From NCBI GenBank assembly GCA_963844885.1, contig CAWJQA010000015.1:1-64000 (forward strand): 64,000 nucleotides of DNA, given 5' to 3'. The notes under the pieces were generated by a model that ran no database searches, was not told the origin of the DNA, and saw nothing but the letters and a program-made list of their open reading frames with translations. A program made the translations under genes and the position numbers. Shown here piece by piece: positions 24,706 through 32,415 of this stretch; position 1 is the stretch's first letter; the number at the start of each line of letters is the position of its first letter. This DNA is from DATMER01 sp963844885. GTDB taxonomy: Bacteria > Acidobacteriota > Thermoanaerobaculia > Multivoradales > UBA5704.

Positions 24706-27315
24706 CCGGCGCTCCGATCTGTCGCTGGGGACCCGGCTCTTCCTGGTCACCAGCCTCCTGATCCTCCTCTCGGTGGCCGCGGCCGTGCTGCTGACCTCGG
24801 TGCGCGTGCGTGCCATCTCGCGCAGCGAGGCCGTGCGCACGCTGGAGGGGAGCGCCGCCGCCCAGGCCGCCGTCCAGGAGCAGCGGCTGGAGCGGCTGCG
24901 CCTCATGTCCCGCCTGTTCGCCGCCGACTCCTATCTGGCGGCCTACCTGGGCGAGGCCTCCAAACAGGCCGACACCGCGTCGATCCTCGACCTTCTCGAC
25001 GAGCGGCAGAAGGAGCTGGGCTACGACTTCGCCATCCTGCTCGATCCGGCGGGGAAGGTGATCGCGCGCAGCGACAATCCCAACGCCTCGGGGCAGGATC
25101 TCTCGCGCCGGCCGCTGGTGGCGAAGGCGCTGACCGACTCGGAAGGCGAGGGGGTGTGGAGCGAGGGCGACCGCCTCTACTATGCCGTGGCCGTGAGCGT
25201 GGTCCGCGACTATGTCTTCGGCTACCTGATCACCGGCTTCGCCATCGACGACGCCACCGTCAAGGCGCTCAACGAGATCAGCGGGTCGGACATCGCCGTG
25301 GTCACGCTCGGCGGCAAGCCGCAGGTGATCGCCACGACCTTGCCGCCGGCGATGGCGCGCAGCCTGGCAAGCCACCTGGGCCCGCTCGAAGCCTCGCTGC
25401 ACAAGGCCATGGAGTCCGGCGAGGACGCGCGCCAGGTCGAGCTGGATCTCGACGGAGAGCCCTGGCTGGCGCTGCCGTCGGTGCTCATGGACGCCGCGGG
25501 CCGGCCGGTGGGCACGACCATCGCCCTGGCTTCGCTCGGCCGCGCGCTGTCCACCTACCGCGAGATCGAGACGGTGCTCATCGCGGCCGGTATCCTCTCG
25601 GCGTTGCTCGTCGGTGGCCTCTCCTTTGCTCTGGTGCGGCGCACGCTGCAGCCGGTGCGGCATCTCGCCGCCGCCGCCGAGGCCGCCCGGCAGGGGAACT
25701 ACGACCAGCGCATCGAAGTCGAGAGCGGCGACGAGATCGGCCGCCTGGCCGGCGCCTTCGACGAGCTGCTCGCCGACCTGCGCGAGAAGCGCGACATGGC
25801 GACCTACGTCACCGAGCTGTCGCGCAACCTGCCCGAGCCCGCGCAGGGCAAGGTGGTGGCCGGCAGCCCGCAGGTCCGCGAGGTGCTCCTGATGGGTGTC
25901 GAGCTGCGGCGCTTCGCCCGGCCGATGGACGGCGCCGGGCCGCAGGCCACCCTCGACATGCTGGAGATCGACCTCAAGCGGGTTTCGAACGCCGTGTCCG
26001 CGCATCGCGGCCAGGTGGAGGGGACCGTGGGCCACCGCGTTCTGGCGCGCTTCGAAGGCGCGGAAGGGGGCGGCGGGCGCTCGCCGCGGCGGCGCAGATC
26101 CTGGCCGACACGAACGAGGATCCGGCGGCCCAGGCGGACGCGCCGGTCGTGGCGCTCGCCGCCGGGCGCGCGGTCACCGGGCCGGTCTCCCATGGCGAGC
26201 AGATGGAGCGCGCCATGGTCGGCATGCCCGTGCAGCAGATCGAAAGCCTGCTGCGGGAGGCGACTCCCGGCGAGCTGCTCCTGTCGCGCGAAGTCCACGA
26301 CGAGCTCAGGGAGCCGTTCGAGCAGGCGGGCTACCGCCTGGCCGAGCGCCGCGGCCTGCTCACGCCGCAGCCGCTCTACGTCGTGAGCAGCCGCATGGCC
26401 TCGCACCTCACCGGCGTCCGGGGGCTCGGCCCGAGCGAGACTTCTACCATAACTCCGGCCAGTGCCGCCGGCGTCGCGACCCTCTCCGGCATCGCGCCGG
26501 GCGCGCTCATGGGCCAGCGGTTCGAGATCCTGGCCGTGCTCGGCGCGGGCGGCATGGGCGTCGTCTACAAGGCGCGCGACCGCGAGCTCGACGACCTCGT
26601 CGCCTTGAAGATGCTCAAGCGCGAGCTGCTGGCCGACCGCGTCAACCTGGAGCGGCTCAAGGCCGAGATCAAGCTGGCGCGCCGGATCACCCACCCGAAC
26701 GTCCTGCGCACGCACGACTTCGGCGAGATCGACGGCATCCCCTTCATCTCCATGGAGTACGTGCGCGGCGTGACCCTGCGCTACCTGCTCGACCAGACCC
26801 ACCGGTTGCCGTACTCCGCCGGGTTGCGCCTCGCCAAGCAGCTCTGCGCCGGCCTGGGCGCCGCCCACGCCGTGGGGGTGATGCACCGCGACATCAAGCC
26901 GGAAAACCTGATCCTGGAGCCCACCGGCAACGCCAAGCTCATGGACTTCGGTATCGCCCGGCCGATCCGCCGCATGGAGCCGGGCCAGACCGAGGCCGGG
27001 TTCATCGTCGGCACGCCGCTCTACATGTCGCCCGAGCAGCTCCGCGGCGAAGAGGTGGATGCGCGGGCCGACATCTATTCGGCCGGCGTGGTTCTCTACG
27101 AGATCTTCACCGGCGAGCTGCCGTTCAAGGCGTCCAGCGCGATGCAAATCATGCTGAAGCACCTGGAAGAGCCGGCGCCGCCGCCGCACCTCGCCTGGCC
27201 GGAGATGCCGCCGAAGCTGGAGTCGATCATCCTGCGCTGCCTGGAGAAGGACCCGGCGGCGCGCTACCGCTCCGTGGAAGATCTGCTGAAAGACCTCGAG
27301 CTGCTCAGTGCGTGA
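24686..27315 (+). CDS. Membrane sensor with HAMP, cyclase-like and Ser/Thr kinase domains; one frame break
   Basis: A GTG start at 24686 lies inside the cupredoxin gene. The order is: transmembrane helix (about 18-38), Cache-like periplasmic domain (about 40-290), second helix, HAMP (RRTLQPVRHLAAAAEAARQG), a class III cyclase-like domain without its metal aspartates, and a C-terminal Ser/Thr kinase with GAGGMGVVYKA, the catalytic Lys in VALKML, HRDIKPEN, DFG and MSPEQ. Similarity passes between frames at the G-rich run near 26068, so the copy as given is split; corrected length is about 875 aa. It is probably an inner-membrane receptor kinase fed by the porin and cupredoxin. Confidence 0.82.
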
Positions 27316-27378
27316 GCGGCGTAAAATCGGCCCGTGCTCCGTATGGAGGATAATGGAGAGCCTTTCGCAGGGGGACGA

Positions 27379-28590
27379 ATGATCGCGGCGACGACTACCG
27401 GCAGCTACTCACTGAGCGACCTCATCCGCCGCCTCGCGGAATACGAGAATCTGTTCGAGATCGGCGGCCGGCTCGCCGGTTCTCTGGACGTGCAGACGGT
27501 GCTGGAGCGCGCGCTGCAGAACGCCGAATCGGTCTGCCGCGCCGAGACCAGCTCGATCTGGGAGCTCGACGAGGAGCGCCAGGAGCTGTTCTTCCGCGTG
27601 GTGCGCGGGAAGGCCGCGGGCGCCATCCGCAACCTGCGGGTGCCGGTGGGCGAGGGCCTGGTGGGGAGCGTGGCCCGCAGCGGCGTGCCCGAGATCGTCA
27701 ACGACGTGGTTGCGGACCCGCGCTGGCGCGGCGACACGGCCCTCTTCCAGAGCCGGGCGATCCTGACCGTGCCGCTGGTGGCCGAGGGCCGGATCATCGG
27801 CGTCATGCAGCTCCTCAACCCGGTGGAGCGCGACCGCTTCACGGAAGGCGACCTGCGGCGGATGAGCCTGTTCGCGGGCATCCTCTCCCACCCGCTCCAG
27901 AACGCGCGCCTGCACTCGGCGCAGCAGCGCCAGTTCTTCACCATGGTCACCGCCCTGGCCGAGGCGCTGGACCGGCGCGACCCCTACACCGGCGGTCACG
28001 TGCGGCGCGTCGTTTCCTATTCGCTGCTCCTGGGCCTCCATATGGTGCTCGGCCGGGAGGAGCTGCGCGACCTTTGGCTCGCCTCGACCCTCCACGACAT
28101 CGGCAAGATCGCCACGCCGGACCATATCCTGGGCAAGACCTCGCCGCTCGATCCGGAGGAGGTGGAGATCATGAAGCGCCATCCGGTCGACGGCGCGGCG
28201 ATCGTCTCCCACCTCGCGAACGACAACGTGCTCAAGGGGGTCCGCAACCACCACGAGCGCGTGGACGGCAAGGGCTACCCGGACGGCCTCTCCGGAGACG
28301 ACCTCCCGCCGGTCGCCCGCATCATCGCCGTGGCCGACACTTTCGACGCCATGACCACGAGCCGTCCCGTACCGGACGGCCTGCCGCCCGAGAAAGCGGC
28401 GCGCGAGATCCTCGCTTCGGCCGGTACGCAGCTCTGCCCGAACGTCGTCGAAGCCTTCCACGCGCTCTACAAGGACGGCCGGTTCACGGTCGAGGGCGGC
28501 GAAGAGGCTCTGCGCTCCATTACCGGGATGTCGAGCTCGTGTTCCGCCTGCGCTACGTCCTCGGCGGGGAGGACCATACCTTTCCCCTGA
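27379..28590 (+). CDS. GAF-HD-GYP cyclic-di-GMP phosphodiesterase
   Basis: The product is 403 aa from the ATG at 27379, chosen because AGGGGGA precedes it. A GAF domain (about 20-175; LRVPVGEGLVGSVARSGVPE, VPLVAEGRIIGVMQLLNP) is followed by an HD-GYP domain (about 195-370) with the key motifs HDIGK, KRHPVDGAAI and HHERVDGKGYPDGL, so catalytic metal ligands are present. The expected reaction is hydrolysis of c-di-GMP. The last 20 or so residues look out of frame, and the next coding frame begins inside this one. Either the genes overlap by 52 bp, or a frame break near 28530 separates one large protein. Confidence 0.87.
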   Translation: MIAATTTGSYSLSDLIRRLAEYENLFEIGGRLAGSLDVQTVLERALQNAESVCRAETSSIWELDEERQELFFRVVRGKAAGAIRNLRVPVGEGLVGSVARSGVPEIVNDVVADPRWRGDTALFQSRAILTVPLVAEGRIIGVMQLLNPVERDRFTEGDLRRMSLFAGILSHPLQNARLHSAQQRQFFTMVTALAEALDRRDPYTGGHVRRVVSYSLLLGLHMVLGREELRDLWLASTLHDIGKIATPDHILGKTSPLDPEEVEIMKRHPVDGAAIVSHLANDNVLKGVRNHHERVDGKGYPDGLSGDDLPPVARIIAVADTFDAMTTSRPVPDGLPPEKAAREILASAGTQLCPNVVEAFHALYKDGRFTVEGGEEALRSITGMSSSCSACATSSAGRTIPFP

Positions 28591-30149
28591 CCGGAAACCG
28601 GGTCCGGCTGGGCCGCGGCGGGGACAACGACGTCGTCCTCTCCGATGTCTCGGTGTCGCGCTATCATGCGGAGCTGATCCGCGAGGCCGGCGGCTGGCAC
28701 GTCCAGGATCTGAAGAGCACGAACGGCGTCGAGGTCAACCGCGTGCCGGTGCAGCGGGCGCCGGTGCAACCGGGGGACCGGCTCGGGATCGGCGTCTTCG
28801 ACGTCCTCCTGGAGAAGACCGAGCCGCGCGACATCCGGCCGCCCGTGCCCGAGGACACCGGCCCGATCCTCACGAACGCGACCATCGTCCGTCCGCTGGC
28901 CGAGTTCGCGGCGACCTACGGCCTGACAGGAAAGGCCGCTCCCACCGCCGCGCTCCCCGCGCTGGAAACCACCCGCGAGCAGTCCGACGCCGACCGGCGC
29001 TTCGGTTTCCTCACCCGCCTCGCGGGCATCCTCATCGTCGCGGAGTCGGTGGACGAGGTGCTGCTGCGGCTCCTGGACATCGCCTTCGAGGCCCTGCCCG
29101 TGGACCGTGGCTTCATCCACTTGGATGACGGGCAAGGCGAGCTCGAGTGCGAGCTGATGCGGATCAAAGACCGCGTGGACGTGCGCCCCCCGGGCGAGAT
29201 TCCGGTTTCACGGACGATGCTGCGGGCGGTGATCCAGGAGCGGGTAGCCCTCGTGACCTTCGACGCGCAGTCGGATCAGCGGCTGTCCGGCGGCGAGTCG
29301 ATCCGCCTCCACCAGATCCGGGCAGCCATGTGCGCGCCGCTCTGGTCGGGCGAGAAGATCATCGGCGTGATGCAGGTGGACTCGCCGTTCCAGGTGGGGG
29401 CCTTCAACGAGCGCGACCTGGACTTCCTCACCACCCTGGCGAACTTCGCGGCCGTGGCCGTGGAGCGGATCCGCTGGGCGCGGCAGGCGGAGTTGGAGAA
29501 GAGCCTGCGCAACCGGCTGGAGCGCTATCACTCCCCGGCGGTGGTGGAGGAGGTGCTGCGCCAGGGTGCGGAGGACGGGCTGGGCCGCCTGAAATCCGCC
29601 CAGGTGACGGTACTCTTCGCCGACCTTGTCGGCTTCACCCCGTTCGCGGAGAACTCCCGGCCCGAGGAGGTCGCCGACTCGCTCGACGCCTTCCTGAACC
29701 TGGCGGTCGAGGCCATCTTCCGGGCGGGCGGCACGCTCGACAAGTTCATCGGCGACTGCGTGATGGCCTTCTTCGGAGCGCCCGTGCCGCTGGAGGACCA
29801 CGCGCTACGGGCGGTGCGCGCCGCGGTGGAGATCCAGCGCGACCTCTCGGCCTGGAACCGAGAGCGGCAGGCGCAGGGCCTGCCCGGTTTCCGCGCGCGG
29901 GTGGCGCTCAACAGCGGTCCCGTGGTCGTGGGGGACATCGGCAGCGCCCGCCGCGTAGACTACACGGTGCTCGGCAACACCGTGAACGTGGCGGCGCGGC
30001 TGGAGGCCCATGTGGCGCAGCCGGGCGACGTCGTGCTCGGTCCCGAGACCTGGCGCCTCCTGAAGGGCGCGGTCCCCGCCGAGCCCCTGGGGGAATTCCA
30101 GCTCAAGGGGCTCCAGCAGAAGATTCAGGCTTACAAGGTGGTGGGGTAG
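28539..30149 (+). CDS. FHA-GAF-adenylate/guanylate cyclase
   Basis: The product is 536 aa if the GTG at 28539 is used. An N-terminal FHA domain (LGRGGDNDVVLSDVSVSRYH, then LKSTNGVEVN) binds phosphothreonine. A GAF domain follows (about 155-310; APLWSGEKIIGVMQVDSP), then a class III nucleotide cyclase (about 345-530) with VTVLFADLVGFTPFAE (first metal Asp), GGTLDKFIGDCVMAFFGAP (second Asp) and DYTVLGNTVNVAARLE. Catalytic residues appear intact. The FHA domain next to a Ser/Thr kinase gene suggests phospho-dependent coupling. The start is uncertain, and fusion to the HD-GYP gene is possible. Confidence 0.85.
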   Translation: MFRLRYVLGGEDHTFPLTGNRVRLGRGGDNDVVLSDVSVSRYHAELIREAGGWHVQDLKSTNGVEVNRVPVQRAPVQPGDRLGIGVFDVLLEKTEPRDIRPPVPEDTGPILTNATIVRPLAEFAATYGLTGKAAPTAALPALETTREQSDADRRFGFLTRLAGILIVAESVDEVLLRLLDIAFEALPVDRGFIHLDDGQGELECELMRIKDRVDVRPPGEIPVSRTMLRAVIQERVALVTFDAQSDQRLSGGESIRLHQIRAAMCAPLWSGEKIIGVMQVDSPFQVGAFNERDLDFLTTLANFAAVAVERIRWARQAELEKSLRNRLERYHSPAVVEEVLRQGAEDGLGRLKSAQVTVLFADLVGFTPFAENSRPEEVADSLDAFLNLAVEAIFRAGGTLDKFIGDCVMAFFGAPVPLEDHALRAVRAAVEIQRDLSAWNRERQAQGLPGFRARVALNSGPVVVGDIGSARRVDYTVLGNTVNVAARLEAHVAQPGDVVLGPETWRLLKGAVPAEPLGEFQLKGLQQKIQAYKVVG

Positions 30150-30153
30150 GGGC

Positions 30154-30927
30154 CTACCGCGCCGCCGGGATCGCGATCACCTGGCCCGCCTTGAGCTGGG
30201 AGGATCTGATGCTGTTCGCGCGCTTGATCTCGGAGACGCTCGTGCCGTGCCGCCGGGCGATGTCCCAGAGGCTGTCGCCGCTGCGGACGCGATAGCTGTT
30301 GCTCGCCGCCAGCGCCATCCCCTTTTGAGATTTCGGGATCGCGCCGCGGGCGACCAGGTAGCGCGTGTAGGGTTCCGGGAAGAGCGAGACGTGGTAGTGC
30401 GGCGGATGGCTCTCCTTCGTCGCCTCCAGCACCTGTCGCCTCTCCAGCGTCAGCAGGGTCTTTTCCAGGAAGGCACGGCAGGCCGGCCGGGCGCTGCGCC
30501 GCAGGTCGGCCGCCATGCCGGTGGGATGCACCGACAGAGGCGAGGCGTTGCGCGGCTGCCGGGAGGTGGGGCGGGTCAGGCTGGTGATCACCAGGCGCTC
30601 GCCACAGGCGTTGTGGTACTGGCTGGCAAGCCGCTCCATGAAGGTCCGGACCTCGGCCCGGGCGTAGGGGAACGAGACGGCGGCCACCCGGTAGTCGGAG
30701 TTGCCCGTCAGCCGCACGAGCAGGCCCCGGCGGACGAACTCGTTCACCTGCGAGCTGGTGCGGAGATAGGTGTAGTCGTGCTGCCGGGCCGCCACGTTCT
30801 GGCGCACCATGGAAGCTTTCGAGCCGGTCAGACTCTGCGCCGTGGCGGGCGGAGAGCCGGCAAGGGTGCCCAGCGCCAGCAGGGCCGCAAGGACGGAAAC
30901 GAGAGATCGATGGTCCCGAGTCTGCAT
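30154..30927 (-). CDS. Exported DUF5715-family protein with C-terminal LysM
   Basis: The product is 257 aa with a signal peptide (about 1-30). The central domain (about 50-200) has SVHPTGMAADLR, an H-x3-G-x2-A-D pattern like D-Ala-D-Ala peptidase and murein endopeptidase folds, and HPPHYHVSLFPEPY with further histidines. A LysM domain closes the protein (YRVRSGDSLWDIARRHGTSV). It is likely a periplasmic peptidoglycan-binding enzyme or scaffold. It converges with the cyclase gene, leaving a 4-bp gap. Confidence 0.8.
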   Translation of the reverse strand: MQTRDHRSLVSVLAALLALGTLAGSPPATAQSLTGSKASMVRQNVAARQHDYTYLRTSSQVNEFVRRGLLVRLTGNSDYRVAAVSFPYARAEVRTFMERLASQYHNACGERLVITSLTRPTSRQPRNASPLSVHPTGMAADLRRSARPACRAFLEKTLLTLERRQVLEATKESHPPHYHVSLFPEPYTRYLVARGAIPKSQKGMALAASNSYRVRSGDSLWDIARRHGTSVSEIKRANSIRSSQLKAGQVIAIPAAR

Positions 30928-31061
30928 GGGCCTGTACGAGCTCCTTTGGCTACATACCCACTGAAACCAGCGGCGCTGCTGTTTCCTTCCAGGGAGCCGC
31001 GAGGGCCGGGCCGCGCGTCCGTCTCCGGAAAGCCTCCGGAAAGAAGGAACGCGGCACCGGC

Positions 31062-32315
31062 CTACTTGGCGCGCTTGGCGTTCTTGAAGAAGTCGGCCAT
31101 CGAGCCGAAGCCCGACTGCGGGGCCAGCTTCGTCGCCGATGCCGCCGCTCCCGCCGCCTCTTCCCGGTCGTCGCTGTCCGAGCCCGCCATACCCAGGGAG
31201 ATCCGGCGCTTGCCGGTATCCACGTTGAGCACCCGCACCCGGATGTCCTGGCCGAGCTGCAGCCCCTCGCGGGAGTGGTTCAGCCGCTTGCCGCCGCCGA
31301 TCTCGCTGATGTGGAGGAGCCCCTCCAGACCGGGCGCGATCTCGACGAAGGCGCCGAACGATTCCAAGCGCATGACCCGCCCCGCGACCTCGGTCCCCTC
31401 GGAGAAGCGGCTGGCCGCGTCGCGCCAGGGGTCCTTCTCCAGCGAACGGCGGGAGAGCGAGATGCGCTCGGGCTTCTTCTCGTCCTTGCCCTTCTCGATC
31501 TTGATGACCTGGACCTCGATCTCCTGGCCGGCGCTCAGGGCCTCCTTCGGATGCGCGAGCCGGGAGTACCCGATCTCGCTCACGTGGAGCATCCCCTCGA
31601 TGCCGCCCAGGTCGACGAAGGCGCCGTAGGTCGCGAGCGACGTCACCTTGCCGGTGATCACCGCGCCGACGGAGATCTTGGAGCGGGCCTCCGCGGCCTT
31701 CGACTGCTGCTCCTCCTCCAGGATGGCGCGGCGCGACAGCACGATGTTCGGCCGGGTCCGGCCGTCCTCGAACTGGGTCACCCGGAACGCCAGGCGCTGG
31801 CCCACGAACTGGGCCGGATCCTCGACGTAGCGCAGGTCGAGCTGGGAGAGCGGGCAGAAGGCCCGCAGACCCCGCACCTGCACCTCGGCGCCGCCCTTGT
31901 TGATGCCGCTGACGACCCCTTCGACCGGCAGGCCGTGCTGCCAGGCCATCTTGATCTCGGCCGCGGCTTCGGGGTTCTTGCCACCCCCTCCGGAACCCCC
32001 ACCGCTCGCGGCCCGCTTCCGGAGCTGAAGCCCGGTCTCCGGGTCCGCCGACGCCACCGTCGCGTCGATCGAGTCGCCCACGTTTGCCGTGAGGTTGCCT
32101 TCGGCGTCCTTGAGCTGCGCCGTCTCGATCACCGCCTCGGACTTGGTCCCGAGGTCGACGAAGGCCGTCTCCTCGCCGATGGAGAGGATCTTCCCGGTCA
32201 CTTTGGCCCCGGCCGGAGGGTCCTCGCGCTTCTCCCCGCCCTGCTGCTCGAACTCCGCCAGGGCCTGGGCAAAGTCCTGGGCGAAGCTCTCGTTTTCAGT
32301 TTGCTGATCCGCCAT
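31062..32315 (-). CDS. rpsA: 30S ribosomal protein S1 / S1-domain RNA-binding protein
   Basis: The product is 417 aa, shorter than the six-domain E. coli S1. Four S1 domains are visible: GAKVTGKILSIGEETAFVDL, VEGVVSGINKGGAEVQVRG, VITGKVTSLATYGAFVDLGG and VAGRVMRLESFGAFVEIAPG; the last two have the classical MLHVSEI / LLHISEI ending. The N-terminus is acidic, and the C-terminus is an Ala-rich tail. The start is set at ATG 32315 (MADQQTENES), with GAGAGA upstream. The gene is divergent from the M28 peptidase. It is probably the genuine S1 or a translation-associated relative. Confidence 0.82.
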   Translation of the reverse strand: MADQQTENESFAQDFAQALAEFEQQGGEKREDPPAGAKVTGKILSIGEETAFVDLGTKSEAVIETAQLKDAEGNLTANVGDSIDATVASADPETGLQLRKRAASGGGSGGGGKNPEAAAEIKMAWQHGLPVEGVVSGINKGGAEVQVRGLRAFCPLSQLDLRYVEDPAQFVGQRLAFRVTQFEDGRTRPNIVLSRRAILEEEQQSKAAEARSKISVGAVITGKVTSLATYGAFVDLGGIEGMLHVSEIGYSRLAHPKEALSAGQEIEVQVIKIEKGKDEKKPERISLSRRSLEKDPWRDAASRFSEGTEVAGRVMRLESFGAFVEIAPGLEGLLHISEIGGGKRLNHSREGLQLGQDIRVRVLNVDTGKRRISLGMAGSDSDDREEAAGAAASATKLAPQSGFGSMADFFKNAKRAK

Positions 32316-32415
32316 GTCTGTCTCTCTTGTGCTCTGTCCGGGGCGCACCCCGGTCGGGTTATCGTGGTGAAGGTATCACGCCGGGGGGCGGTGGCGCGGT
32401 AAGCTCCGTCATGCC

